Shown piece after piece: positions 19,021 through 27,502 of a DNA stretch of 64,000 nucleotides. Numbering within the stretch: the first letter of the stretch is position 1; every line of letters starts with the position of its first letter. Made by a program: the position numbers and the translations under genes. The notes under the pieces were generated by a model, which had not been told where the DNA came from, made no database searches, and worked only from the letters and a program-made list of their open reading frames with translations. The stretch is from contig JAJCZB010000071.1 of the NCBI GenBank assembly GCA_029262595.1, positions 62,001-126,000 of the forward strand, given 5' to 3'. The stretch comes from Candidatus Babelota bacterium. Its GTDB lineage: Bacteria > Babelota > Babeliae > Babelales > Vermiphilaceae.

Positions 19021-20558
19021 TGAAATTTGAAGACTTCTCAGCCAGCGGCAAACAGGTACCTCCCACGCTCTTAAACGACGAGCCGTGGTATTTCCCAATT
19101 CATGGACGTGAGTTTGAAAAATCTGCCTCACAGATATTTATCCCGGAAAGGATAAAAATTGCGATCGCAAACATCAAACCCCGTGACGACGGTATTCATC
19201 TTCTTGTTCATGGGCTTGGTGGTGCTGAGTATTGGGGTGATAATGCTAATGGTGACGCGTTCCCTGAGTACATCAATGGAGAACCCCACTTAGTAAAGAA
19301 TGGTGGAGATTACGGATACGGTACTTTTGAAAAGTTCGCTTATCCTTATCTCGAACACAAGAATCATGACCCCATTCACTCAATTGGCGAAAAGATAAAA
19401 TACGCAGCTTACAACGAACCGATGCACCGCGTCGAAGTTGTTGTTTTCTTAAAACATGCCAAGATTCCCGATTTGGTTGAAAAGGTTGCTCGTGGTGATG
19501 ATGTAGCTTTCTCAATGGGAACTCGCGTTCCTTACGATATTTGCTCGAAGTGTCACAATCAGGCAAAGAATCGTCATCAATATTGTGAACATCTAAAATA
19601 CGCAATGCGAAAGATTCACGATGACGGCACTAAGAATTTTGCAATCAATCCATTTGTTAAATTCTTCGATATGTCCCTGGTAGGGACACCGGCAGACCCT
19701 CAAGCAATGCATCTTTTCAAAATTGCCAAAACACAAACACCTCTCTTCAACGTTCCGGCTGTTCGCGCTTCGATTCTTATTCCAATCGATCTAAAAAAAG
19801 AATCAGATGACAAGCAGGCCGAAATGGATAAGAAAGTTCCACTCTCGATCGAGAAAGTGGACGATGATTTGGTCGGTTCAGCCTCTAAAGTCGTTCCCCA
19901 TGATTTAGAAGATCAGAAACCCCATAAGTCTGTAGTCATCATTCTGAAGAAGAGCAAACCCATTGAGCATAAGCTTTCAGACTTGATGCATTCTGGGATA
20001 TTCCCAATGCAAGAGGAATTGGATGAAGCTGGAATCAAAGACGAGGATATTCCTGAAAAAATGTCGGAGTGCCCTGCACCAGACATGGGCAGCCTAAAGG
20101 AACTTGCTCCGGCCATGACTCACAGGTCTATGCACGGACCTTATTTGACGGTAAGGATCATGAAAAGGGCTTCAGAGTGCCCTGAGAAGCAAATAAAGGT
20201 ATCCAACTTCAATACGAAGCTGGCTCACTTATTCTCCGAAGCAATGCTCGATAATGATTGGCAGGAGAGATACATCGAAAATCTCTCCCGTCCGGAGATT
20301 CTGTATACCGTTATTCCAGAGCAGTTGCATGAGAAACGTGCAGCTCCTTATGGGTTGAAACAGGTAGCGATGGATGTTTCGGCGCCGGCGATTCTTTCTG
20401 CCTTCTTTAGGGGGAAAGCACAACGCGGGCAGGAGCTGAATCCGCTACAGAGTTTCATAGCGAAACATCCTTTGTTGAGTGGGGGCTTGGCCGCCTTCCT
20501 TCACTCGAAAGCGAGCGGTTGGGCGGATAGTTTGAAAGGTCTCACAAAACGCCGTTAA
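19020..20558 (+). CDS. Prohead protease with zinc-finger-like insertion
   Basis: The serine protease that processes the prohead during maturation. The N-terminal 235 residues match the HK97/gp21-type fold in order: GDNANGDAFP near 74-82, catalytic His in HKNHD (H113/H116), catalytic Ser in DVAFSMGTRV (S165), and FFDMSLVGTPADP near 215-226. Between the last two lies an insertion CSKCHNQAKNRHQYCEH with C175, C178, C189 and nearby histidines that could hold zinc. The C-terminal 280 residues are an extension with acidic and helical parts, probably scaffold-like and itself a substrate. It lies directly before the scaffold-like genes and the capsid gene. Confidence 0.85.
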   Translation: MKFEDFSASGKQVPPTLLNDEPWYFPIHGREFEKSASQIFIPERIKIAIANIKPRDDGIHLLVHGLGGAEYWGDNANGDAFPEYINGEPHLVKNGGDYGYGTFEKFAYPYLEHKNHDPIHSIGEKIKYAAYNEPMHRVEVVVFLKHAKIPDLVEKVARGDDVAFSMGTRVPYDICSKCHNQAKNRHQYCEHLKYAMRKIHDDGTKNFAINPFVKFFDMSLVGTPADPQAMHLFKIAKTQTPLFNVPAVRASILIPIDLKKESDDKQAEMDKKVPLSIEKVDDDLVGSASKVVPHDLEDQKPHKSVVIILKKSKPIEHKLSDLMHSGIFPMQEELDEAGIKDEDIPEKMSECPAPDMGSLKELAPAMTHRSMHGPYLTVRIMKRASECPEKQIKVSNFNTKLAHLFSEAMLDNDWQERYIENLSRPEILYTVIPEQLHEKRAAPYGLKQVAMDVSAPAILSAFFRGKAQRGQELNPLQSFIAKHPLLSGGLAAFLHSKASGWADSLKGLTKRR

Positions 20559-20590
20559 ATGCGGCAACCTTAAAGAAGAGGAAACTGAAT

Positions 20591-21100
20591 ATGGATATGC
20601 AAGGCATTTTCAACAACCTGTTTGAGAAAAAAGCAGGAGCCGACGCGTCCGAATCAGAGGCCACTGCGACGAAAGATCCCGCATCTGAGAAGACCGCGGG
20701 CATGTCCAAGTTGGCTGAAGACTCAGAGACGCTTTATGCGGCGGGTCAGATTATGGGCATGGGCTACGTACACGGAGCTATCAAAGAAGCAGCAGAGGTT
20801 GCTGGTAGCGGTGGTGGTTCTGCGGACGACAAAATTGAATCTGGTGTGGACAGCCGTGGTGGTGATGGTTCGATTCATTCGAGCACTCATATTCCAGCTG
20901 CGGACTCACCAGGTCCAAAACCCGGTGCTGAAAGCTCAGTCAAGCACATCACGAAGACGAACCCCACGACCAGTGGAACGTCTCCTGATGACGTTGGCGA
21001 CGGCGAAGCTACGGAAGGTGGCGCGAATGGTAAACCCCATCCTGGCATTCAGAATAGTCTGAAGTCCAAGAAGGATTCATTCGCAGCTGAGGTTCAATAG
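20591..21100 (+). CDS. Acidic, disordered scaffold-like protein, 169 aa
   Basis: A 169-residue protein, ATG preceded by AAGAGGAAACTGA. Apart from a helix near 40-70 (MSKLAEDSETLYAAGQIMGMGY) it is glycine, serine, aspartate and proline rich and looks disordered. It carries EKTAGMSKLAED, one of the K-[TL]-A sites common in this module. Place between protease and capsid genes suggests a scaffold or core protein. No family recognised. Confidence 0.5.
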   Translation: MDMQGIFNNLFEKKAGADASESEATATKDPASEKTAGMSKLAEDSETLYAAGQIMGMGYVHGAIKEAAEVAGSGGGSADDKIESGVDSRGGDGSIHSSTHIPAADSPGPKPGAESSVKHITKTNPTTSGTSPDDVGDGEATEGGANGKPHPGIQNSLKSKKDSFAAEVQ

Positions 21101-21140
21101 ACAGGCAAGCCCATAAGGGTAATTTTGAAAGGAGCGGGCC

Positions 21141-21662
21141 ATGAGCCTACTTATTGCAGGTCTAGCGAATACCTCTCAAACGGCTAAGACTGCTAACGAA
21201 GAGGAAGGATATGAAAATGTCGATTCCTTTGAGGAAAACAAAGCGCAGGTAGAGGCCGGGCAGGATCCGTCAAAAAAGAATGATGGTGACACCAAGGACG
21301 AAAAGGCTGCTGAGAAAGAAAAGAAAGACGATGACGGCGACGACAAGAAGAAGGAAGCCGGTCTTTCAATTGCTCAGCGTATGGGGAAAGTTGCATCTCG
21401 AGGGCTTCAGGGCCAACGAGCTGAAAACTTCTCCAATCTGAAGAATGCTGTTCTGAAAACAGCCGCTTCTCAGGCCGCTTCTCTTTCCGCTTCGGAAAAG
21501 GAAATCGTCGGTTGCACTCTGAACGCTGCTTTGACGAAGATCGCCTGTGAGGTGGACTTCGCAGACGTTACAGCCGACGAGGCTACTGTGGATTACATTG
21601 TGAAGGTCGCTTCCGAAATGGCAGATGATCTTCATAACAACTTTTCGAAACCAAGGGAATAA
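21141..21662 (+). CDS. Highly charged scaffold-like protein, 173 aa
   Basis: A 173-residue protein with a good ribosome site (GAAAGGAGCGGGCC before ATG). Residues 20-75 are almost all K, D and E; residues 80-173 form a helical domain (AQRMGKVASRG; LKTAASQAASLSASEKE). The layout, a charged disordered arm and a helical C-terminal domain next to protease and capsid, resembles phage scaffolding proteins. This is inference. Confidence 0.5.
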   Translation: MSLLIAGLANTSQTAKTANEEEGYENVDSFEENKAQVEAGQDPSKKNDGDTKDEKAAEKEKKDDDGDDKKKEAGLSIAQRMGKVASRGLQGQRAENFSNLKNAVLKTAASQAASLSASEKEIVGCTLNAALTKIACEVDFADVTADEATVDYIVKVASEMADDLHNNFSKPRE

Positions 21663-21667
21663 GAATC

Positions 21668-21991
21668 ATGACGACCAAACTAGCCACAATGGCCCGAGAG
21701 GTGAATCGTCAGCTAGACACTTCCCTCTATGATCAGGAGGCTCTCCTTCTGCATCAATCTGTCGATGAGGAAACTTTCGACAAGATTGCTGCTGTTGAAG
21801 AAGAGCTTCAGAACACTGAAGAGATCAAGGCGAATCACATCCCAAGTATAACCATCCTAAAGATGGCTGAGCAGATTGTTTTGGAAGAAAAGCTGGCTGA
21901 AAATCCAGAGCTCGTAAAGAGCGCTTCCGCAGCAGCTGCACTTGGACGTGACGCCGCAGAAGAAGTGATTAGGCGTAATAGCGGTGCGTAG
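21668..21991 (+). CDS. Small helical virion-module protein, 107 aa
   Basis: A 107-residue, acidic, helical protein, ATG six bases after the previous stop. Its last codons overlap a GTG-started small gene. It contains DKIAAVEEE and ITILKMAEQIVLEEKLAE. No family recognised; probably a small head or assembly protein. Confidence 0.5.
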   Translation: MTTKLATMAREVNRQLDTSLYDQEALLLHQSVDEETFDKIAAVEEELQNTEEIKANHIPSITILKMAEQIVLEEKLAENPELVKSASAAAALGRDAAEEVIRRNSGA

Positions 21992-22151
21992 CCTGCGTGA
22001 AACTATCCTCCAGGCTGGTGGAAAGATATCCGATGAGGATGTCGTGAAGCAGGCCAAGCTGGAAGCCCGCCAAGACCTCGAAGATGAGGTGTCCGAAGGG
22101 ATGGCGAAGGCTTTGACATTGGTAGATGGCATTTATGCGACAGGAAACTAA
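21984..22151 (+). CDS. Small protein, 55 aa (GTG start)
   Basis: A 55-residue reading frame starting at GTG 21984, eight bases inside the end of the preceding gene, and stopping at TAA 22149-22151, three bases before the next start. The product is helical and charged (SLRETILQAGGKISDEDVV; ARQDLEDEVSEGMAKAL). It fills the only space between two genes and keeps the tight operon spacing, which supports it as real. Function unknown. Confidence 0.55.
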   Translation: MRSLRETILQAGGKISDEDVVKQAKLEARQDLEDEVSEGMAKALTLVDGIYATGN

Positions 22152-22153
22152 TC

Positions 22154-22594
22154 GTGAAGACGATAGCACAAGAAGACCTCGAGAAGATCGCAGCTGCGGT
22201 TAAATCGATTGGTCCGCTGAAAGAGGCGAATAAACGCCTCAAGAAGCTGATTGAGGTGGATACACCTCGTCTTCTGAAGCTGGCGAATGTTCAGGACTTT
22301 GTTCTCCAGCAGATCGCTGATGAACAATTGGATCCTTCAAGAGCTCGAGCTGAAACGGTCAGGCTTCTTGGATCTGAAGATTTCGAAGTTGAGAAGATAG
22401 CTTACGAGCGAGGCTTTTCGACAACTAGCTATAACGGTTTTAAGGAGCCGGTGGAATCCGGGACTTTGGACCACATGGAAAAGTCAGCCCGAGGATGGGC
22501 AATGTACAACGGCGAGGAAGTGGACCCAGTTACAGAATTTCTACTCGAAGTACGAGAAGAAGTGTACGGAACACCGAATCCACTGAGTCACTAA
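22154..22594 (+). CDS. Helical virion-module protein, 146 aa (GTG start)
   Basis: A 146-residue protein starting with GTG 22154. The N-terminal half is a long charged helix (LEKIAAAVKSIGPLKEANKRLKKLIE written here in parts: LEKIAAAVKSIG, LKEANKRLKKLIE); the C-terminal half contains a small mixed region SARGWAMYNGEEVDP. It is separated from the next gene by 18 bases holding an AAGAAAGG site. Unknown function. Confidence 0.5.
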   Translation: MKTIAQEDLEKIAAAVKSIGPLKEANKRLKKLIEVDTPRLLKLANVQDFVLQQIADEQLDPSRARAETVRLLGSEDFEVEKIAYERGFSTTSYNGFKEPVESGTLDHMEKSARGWAMYNGEEVDPVTEFLLEVREEVYGTPNPLSH

Positions 22595-22612
22595 TAAGAA
22601 AGGTAAGTCATC

Positions 22613-23236
22613 ATGGCCAACGAGTCTACACTCAATACCACATCCGGTCTGGAATTCACTGCAGATCCAGTGCGTATTGATGCGAATCGCCAAGCCTATA
22701 AGCTGATGCCAGTTGATAAGGGGCCTGACAATATTCCTGTCGGTATTCCTTTCGTGGTTGACGCTACGGGTAAAGGCGCGGAAGTTCCTGTTGCAGGTAA
22801 TCAACTCCATGTACGCGAGATTCTTCTTCGCGTATCTTTGGATAACACCACTTCAGGTAATCCAACGCAGGGAATTTTTGAAACGGGCGGAGCAGTATTC
22901 AACACGAACCTCCCTGTCGCGGCCTTCACAGGCTTGAAAGGCAGCGGTCTTCGTGTGGGTCTTCCGTTCAATAACAACTTCTTCGATGAAGCCGACCTTG
23001 CAAGTGGAGATCTTTCACTGCCTGGCCAGTATCTCATTCTGAAGATTGAGACGGCAGGTGCGACAATTCCGCGTAACGGCTTGATCAAGTTTGGAGCAGC
23101 CACCGGTGCGGCTAATCCACTCGGTGTAAACGCTCTAGCAGCCAGCGAAAAGTTCTTCGGTGTGGTTGAGCGTCTCGAAGGTGGCCAGATTCTCTGGTTC
23201 AACTTCTCCAATGTTGGAGCCGGTAACCTTACGTAA
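22613..23236 (+). CDS. Candidate capsid decoration/stabilisation protein, 207 aa
   Basis: A 207-residue beta-rich, glycine/asparagine-rich protein directly upstream of the capsid gene. Segments such as NIPVGIPFVVDATGKG, LHVREILLRVSLD and GQYLILKIETAGATI alternate beta strands and loops. No cysteine, signal peptide or membrane segment is seen. Small beta-rich proteins in this position commonly coat or clamp the capsid lattice, but no specific family could be named. AAGAAAGGTAAG lies before the ATG. Confidence 0.45.
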   Translation: MANESTLNTTSGLEFTADPVRIDANRQAYKLMPVDKGPDNIPVGIPFVVDATGKGAEVPVAGNQLHVREILLRVSLDNTTSGNPTQGIFETGGAVFNTNLPVAAFTGLKGSGLRVGLPFNNNFFDEADLASGDLSLPGQYLILKIETAGATIPRNGLIKFGAATGAANPLGVNALAASEKFFGVVERLEGGQILWFNFSNVGAGNLT

Positions 23237-23250
23237 GTCGTAGAGCTGCG

Positions 23251-23278
23251 TATTGAAATTGAATGTTAGTCTTCAATA
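23251..23278 (+). other. Inverted repeat in the leader of the capsid gene
   Basis: TATTGAA at 23251-23257 is repeated inverted as TTCAATA at 23272-23278, giving a 7-bp stem with a 14-base loop just 15 bases before the capsid ATG and ahead of its AGAAGGA site. It could steady the capsid mRNA 5' end or bind a regulator. Confidence 0.35.
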
Positions 23279-23293
23279 GAAGAAGGAAAAAAT

Positions 23294-24418
23294 ATGTCTG
23301 TAGTCTCATCCGCTGAGTTCAACGGGCTCCTTCTCACGAGTCTTAAAGCCGGCCCTGCCATGGAGCATAAGCTGGCCGCTCGCCTGGGTGATTACATCCA
23401 GGAAAAGATTCGCGAGGCAGGAAATGCCCGTAAGATTTTCGACGTCCAAACAGTGACGCCCGAGCAATGTGTCACCAGCACGCAACACGACGAGCTGGAA
23501 TACCACATGCCTCTCGAGCCTCAAACTGTGGCGGTATCTTCGGATATCAAGGGCGGTCCTCCAAATACATGGATGGGTGGCAAGCGCTTCCCAATCCGTT
23601 TCCGCAAGTACCAGACTCACTCGTTGCGTAAAAACGAGACTGAGCTTCTGGCGCACCACGAGCCATTCCTTAAGATCATTGAGCAGAACAGCTTGAAGGA
23701 TCTTCAGGAAGTTGAAGATTTGTTCTTCATCGAGATCGTCAAAGCCAGTATCTGGCTTGCGACTCTCCGTTTGAACAACTCTCCTGCGGCTTCCGGTGGG
23801 TTGCTTGACATCCCTGGTGCAGTTGGTGATGAAGGCACCTACGTTGACAATTTCTTTGCCAACGCAACGCCTTCGAGCTCCAACATCTTCTTGTCGAACT
23901 CACCTGCTCTGTTCCGTGATACCCTCACTGAGCTCAAGCAGATGATTCACAACCGTGAGCTTGAGATTCGCGTCTTCTTGATGCACGTCTCGAACTTCGA
24001 TGACACGCTTCGCTGGTTCTCCAGTGAGGTAGGTCTGACCACGGCTGACAAGATCACCACCGAGGGCTACAAGTGGGCCACAATTGGTGGTATCGAGTAC
24101 GTCACGACTATCAAGGGTAATCTCCGCTACGTTCGACCTGGTCATATCTATGGCTTCGCGAACAAGGAAGCTCTTGGTAAGTTCCTCATCCTTGAAGGTG
24201 TACAGTTCTACATCAACAAGTGGAGAGATGAAGTCGAGCTCTGGGCGAAGGAAACAGTTGGAATGGGTATTGGTAACGTCAATGCTTGCGCCTTGCTGCT
24301 TCTTTCAGGTTCAGCGCCTGTTGACTTCCCAGTGCCGACTCAGTCGCACCCAGCGCAGGTCATCCGGATCTACGCTAACCTTACTACCCGTCCTGATCCA
24401 ACTGACGCAACTCAGTAG
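23294..24418 (+). CDS. Major capsid protein (HK97-fold candidate)
   Basis: A 374-residue protein that best fits the major capsid subunit: right length, right place (after protease, scaffold and decoration candidates, before neck genes), a strong AGAAGGA ribosome site and its own hairpin terminator. The N-terminal 90 residues are helical and polar; the centre holds a long helix (PFLKIIEQNSLKDLQEVEDLF) and the region VFLMHVSNFDDTLRW...GGIEYVTTIKG as in HK97-fold A domains; the end is hydrophobic and beta-rich. Its codons end in C or G more often than its neighbours, as expected for a very highly expressed gene. A structural comparison would settle it. Confidence 0.75.
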   Translation: MSVVSSAEFNGLLLTSLKAGPAMEHKLAARLGDYIQEKIREAGNARKIFDVQTVTPEQCVTSTQHDELEYHMPLEPQTVAVSSDIKGGPPNTWMGGKRFPIRFRKYQTHSLRKNETELLAHHEPFLKIIEQNSLKDLQEVEDLFFIEIVKASIWLATLRLNNSPAASGGLLDIPGAVGDEGTYVDNFFANATPSSSNIFLSNSPALFRDTLTELKQMIHNRELEIRVFLMHVSNFDDTLRWFSSEVGLTTADKITTEGYKWATIGGIEYVTTIKGNLRYVRPGHIYGFANKEALGKFLILEGVQFYINKWRDEVELWAKETVGMGIGNVNACALLLLSGSAPVDFPVPTQSHPAQVIRIYANLTTRPDPTDATQ

Positions 24419-24453
24419 GTCTCGGAGAGTAGTTGGTAAGTTATGGAAGGATG

Positions 24454-24478
24454 GAGGGCGCTTAGGCGCCCTCTTTCC
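24454..24478 (+). terminator. Hairpin terminator after the capsid gene
   Basis: GAGGGCGC (24454-24461), loop TTAG, GCGCCCTC (24466-24473) form a perfect 8-bp stem, followed by a short T-rich CTTTCC. The tract runs almost directly into the AAGGAGG ribosome site (24485-24491) of the next gene, so termination is probably partial and sets capsid mRNA above the genes downstream. Confidence 0.65.
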
Positions 24479-24495
24479 GCTTTCAAGGAGGTAGA

Positions 24496-24909
24496 ATGAA
24501 CGTTCGATTGACCAATATGTCACGAGCTCCTCTTCATTTGAGGATCCACAGCATCAATCCGATTCAACCCGGAAAGAGCGTAGTGGTTACTGAATTTGAA
24601 GCACGTCGAGCTCAGCTTCAGTCGGAAGCCCGCACGGGACGGCTTCTTTTATCTGATGCGGACACCGGTAAAGAAATAGATTACCGCCATTTTCGGCCAA
24701 CATCTTTTGTGGGTGTCCCTAATCTTCTCTCAGGCCGGGTGCATATTCCTGTTGCTTACATTAAATCTGATCGAGACAAGTATCTTGGTGATTTTTACGA
24801 ATTTGAGGACACCATTCCGGAAAAGATTGAAGTTGATATCTCAGAAGATACGGAAAACTTCGAAGATGTTGAGGTCTCAGAGGATGATCTTGTTCTTGTA
24901 GAGGACTAG
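24496..24909 (+). CDS. Unknown protein with acidic tail, 137 aa
   Basis: A 137-residue protein with a near-consensus AAGGAGG ribosome site five bases before ATG. Residues 1-100 are beta-rich (LHLRIHSINPIQPGKSVVV; VGVPNLLSGRVHIPVAYI); residues 105-137 are very acidic. Located just after the capsid gene, it may be a head-completion or decoration protein. No family recognised. Confidence 0.5.
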   Translation: MNVRLTNMSRAPLHLRIHSINPIQPGKSVVVTEFEARRAQLQSEARTGRLLLSDADTGKEIDYRHFRPTSFVGVPNLLSGRVHIPVAYIKSDRDKYLGDFYEFEDTIPEKIEVDISEDTENFEDVEVSEDDLVLVED

Positions 24910-24912
24910 CCT

Positions 24913-25437
24913 ATGTCCGAAGCACCCAATAAAAGCAATCAACCAGATCTCGGAGCTGCAGAGAAGTTTTCATTCTTTCCAGAGCCTCCTCAGAGATGGA
25001 TTGATGGCTTGCGCGATTATCTTCGCGATCTACCAGAGTTGAATATCCTGTTGGAAGGAAACTTCGAATCAACAGATGAACAACTAGGCCAAGCCTGGGG
25101 TAGAGCGCTTGGAGATTGGAATAGGACTGAACCTATTATAACCGATGCAAGTTTTCAGAATCACCCATCGAAAATATTGTTGTTTCAAAAAGCTATTGCC
25201 GAAGCATTGAAGTCGATATCGATCTTTCATGCACGGAATAACTTGCAATATACAGATGCTGGGAACTCGTACAGCATAAATGATAAGCATCGAGAGTTTC
25301 AGCCTTTGATCGATCGTTATGAAAATGCGTATGAACTTGCAAAAGTAAATGTGAAAGCACATATCAATATGGATGCGGCATGGGGCCATGTTCACACCGA
25401 TTTCAATCGTGGAGCTAATTTCCTGAGTGGATTCTAA
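24913..25437 (+). CDS. Head-tail connector candidate, 174 aa
   Basis: A 174-residue protein overlapping the next start by one base. It is mostly helical with a conserved-looking core (PQRWIDGLRDYLRDLPELNI; AWGRALGDWN; LLFQKAIAEALKSISIF). Place between capsid and neck/tail genes suggests a connector or adaptor; this is inference only. Confidence 0.45.
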   Translation: MSEAPNKSNQPDLGAAEKFSFFPEPPQRWIDGLRDYLRDLPELNILLEGNFESTDEQLGQAWGRALGDWNRTEPIITDASFQNHPSKILLFQKAIAEALKSISIFHARNNLQYTDAGNSYSINDKHREFQPLIDRYENAYELAKVNVKAHINMDAAWGHVHTDFNRGANFLSGF

Positions 25438-26237
25438 TGGCAATCCAATTTGAAGAGCTTCGTGTCCAGGCCATCAGCTTGTCTAATCAAGTTGTCTGGT
25501 GGACGGTACTGCCTACAAATGAGGATCTCCCAAATACCGAATTTATTATCGAAAGGGCTCCTACAGAAAATCCGTCAACCTTTGACGAGGTAGGTAGGGT
25601 CACTGGCCAATTCTACTTTGTGGATAAAAATGGCGTACCTGTGTCCAAATGGCGGGAAATTTTCTATAGAATTCGTGTGACTGATTCCACAGGTAGGGAA
25701 CAGGTTACTAGGCCTTTCACAATAGCCCACAAACCGACTGCAATAGCCTTACAGATCATTAAACACAAGAATATCGTATTCTCGTCCACAAATAAGGGGC
25801 GTGAGACACTGATTTATAGCTATCCCTCGGCAAAAGGACGCTGTCCCGACTGTTGGGATCCCATTGGGAAGGTTGTGGAGCGGGGTGATTGCAAAACGTG
25901 CATGGGTACCGGGAGAATAGGCGGATATTTCCCTCCAGTGCGTGTGAAGGCGGCCTATCAGCCCTCTACAAAGCAGAATCAAGTGGCGGATACTACCTCT
26001 GAGGTAGAGTACACCACTGTCGAGATGATGAATTTCCCTAAAGTGGCCCCTAAGGATGTCTTACACGAGGTAGGAACAGGTCGCTGGTGGATTGTGAATA
26101 CTGTTGGCCAAACGGAAGATGGTCGAGTTCTTATCAGTCAGACTCTGCAATGTAAACGTTTGGATCCAACACGGGTCGAAAATGATCTTCCACTACCAGA
26201 TTTATCGAAAAGTGAAGGACTCCAACTTGTCGCATAA
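25437..26237 (+). CDS. Virion protein with Fn3-like domain and zinc-ribbon-like motif
   Basis: A 266-residue protein. Residues 1-105 have the strand pattern of a fibronectin type III/Ig-like domain (VVWWTVLP, FIIERAP, WREIFYRIRVTDSTGRE). Residues about 140-165 hold CPDC...GDCKTCMGTGRIGG, four cysteines as in DnaJ-type or rubredoxin-like knuckles. The C-terminal part is beta-rich (GRWWIVNTVGQTEDGR). Ig-like domains are common on phage neck and tail proteins. The function, probably neck or tail completion, is inferred from place. Confidence 0.5.
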   Translation: MAIQFEELRVQAISLSNQVVWWTVLPTNEDLPNTEFIIERAPTENPSTFDEVGRVTGQFYFVDKNGVPVSKWREIFYRIRVTDSTGREQVTRPFTIAHKPTAIALQIIKHKNIVFSSTNKGRETLIYSYPSAKGRCPDCWDPIGKVVERGDCKTCMGTGRIGGYFPPVRVKAAYQPSTKQNQVADTTSEVEYTTVEMMNFPKVAPKDVLHEVGTGRWWIVNTVGQTEDGRVLISQTLQCKRLDPTRVENDLPLPDLSKSEGLQLVA

Positions 26238-26284
26238 GTTACAACGCTTATGTAAATCTTCGGTTATCGAGAAAGGATAGTTTA

Positions 26285-26887
26285 ATGGATGCTGTATCAG
26301 ATTTTCTTAACGGGGTCAAAGGCGACCTCGAAAAGGTAGCCTCCGATGAGAGCACAGCTCTCAAAGAAGCAGGCTTAGTTACTGAGGAAGGCGATGACGA
26401 GTACGGCGCGTATGACGCAGTCGAAAAGTTGGCCAGTTTCCTCGAGTCCGAAACCGACATTGTCCGTGCAAAAAACGACGGTACGGCTCCAGACTTGGAC
26501 AAGACCGCCGCGGAAAAGAAAGCCCTAGAAGAAGGGGAAGCGGACCCAACATCACTTGAAGGCGATGACGAAGCGGGTGAAGGTGCCGTTGCTCAAGTCC
26601 TTGAAGCTCTCGAAGAGGGTAAGGACGGCGAAGGCAGTGTCGCTTCCGAAGAGGATATGGGTGATGACGGTTCTCCTGCAGCTATGGCTGAGGAAGAGTA
26701 CGGTGAAGAAGGTGAACCTTACAAGATGGCTTCCGTAGAAAACGGATTGCTGGTCTTTGGTGTTCCGATCGAGCAACTTATGGAAAAGGAAGCTTTTGCT
26801 AAAGGTTTCCAAAGCGTGATTCAACGCTACAAGCCTGTTCTCGATGATGTCACTTTCTCGACGATTCAATCAACCCAGGTAGCGTAA
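26285..26887 (+). CDS. Very acidic protein, 200 aa
   Basis: A 200-residue protein, ATG after GAGAAAGGATAG. Residues 1-150 are dominated by E, D, G and A with three K-[TVL]-A sites (LEKVASD, VEKLASF, LDKTAAE); residues 150-200 form a small folded region (ENGLLVFGVPIEQLMEKEAF). It is probably an assembly protein or an internal acidic protein cut by the prohead protease; it lies between neck and tail genes. Confidence 0.45.
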   Translation: MDAVSDFLNGVKGDLEKVASDESTALKEAGLVTEEGDDEYGAYDAVEKLASFLESETDIVRAKNDGTAPDLDKTAAEKKALEEGEADPTSLEGDDEAGEGAVAQVLEALEEGKDGEGSVASEEDMGDDGSPAAMAEEEYGEEGEPYKMASVENGLLVFGVPIEQLMEKEAFAKGFQSVIQRYKPVLDDVTFSTIQSTQVA

Positions 26888-26890
26888 ACA

Positions 26891-27502
26891 ATGGCAATTC
26901 GCGTCGATTACATTGATCTCGATTTCTTACAGACGGATTCCACTCCGCCAATGTTGCCTTCTACGGCAGCGAGTGCTGCTTTGCAACGAATGGCAGCCAC
27001 AGCTGTCGGGACTCTTACGGGTTTCGATTTAGTAGCCGATGGTGAAACTTTCGACATTGATGATGGTGGTGGTGGCGGGGCTGTAACTTTCGAATTTGAT
27101 GATGACGGATCTGTCGGCGTTGGGAATATTCCTATTCCAATTGGCAAACGATTGAAAGATTTGATGCTCAAGGGGGCTCTGCATGCACCAGGTGTTGTCG
27201 GTACATCCGCAGGCCAAGGTGAGAACCTTTTTAAGCTTATTCAAATTACAGCATCCTTAATAAATTCGAATGTACCTAGCAAAAATTTCAGCGCTACTCT
27301 AACCGAAGATAGAGCAGGGTTGATTCTCAGGAATGTGAATTCCGGGGTTGCAGGGAATGTACCAATAGTTGAAACAAGTGCGTTAACTGCGTCAGGTATG
27401 GATGGCGCCTTAGCGACTCTTGCGGCAGTAGACATTATTGATATTGATGAACTTTCTAGTGAATCTCACAAGATGAGAGTCATTTGGGATGACGGTACAT
27501 AA
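26891..27502 (+). CDS. Beta-rich virion protein sharing the sheath insert domain, 203 aa
   Basis: A 203-residue protein, ATG three bases after the previous stop. Residues about 45-85 (VADGETFDIDDG... VTFEFDDDG...GNIPIPI) have the same pattern as the inserts in the tail sheath gene downstream (ADGDTITITDG...YEFDPASDG). The rest is also beta-rich (FSATLTEDRAGLILRNVNSG). This suggests a tail or neck surface protein related to the sheath decorations. Confidence 0.5.
   Translation: MAIRVDYIDLDFLQTDSTPPMLPSTAASAALQRMAATAVGTLTGFDLVADGETFDIDDGGGGGAVTFEFDDDGSVGVGNIPIPIGKRLKDLMLKGALHAPGVVGTSAGQGENLFKLIQITASLINSNVPSKNFSATLTEDRAGLILRNVNSGVAGNVPIVETSALTASGMDGALATLAAVDIIDIDELSSESHKMRVIWDDGT

Noticed and set aside
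20622-21062. 146-codon basic frame on the plus strand
   Set aside because: It is inside the 169-residue scaffold-like gene in another frame; arginine-rich composition and lack of a start site mark it as a shadow.
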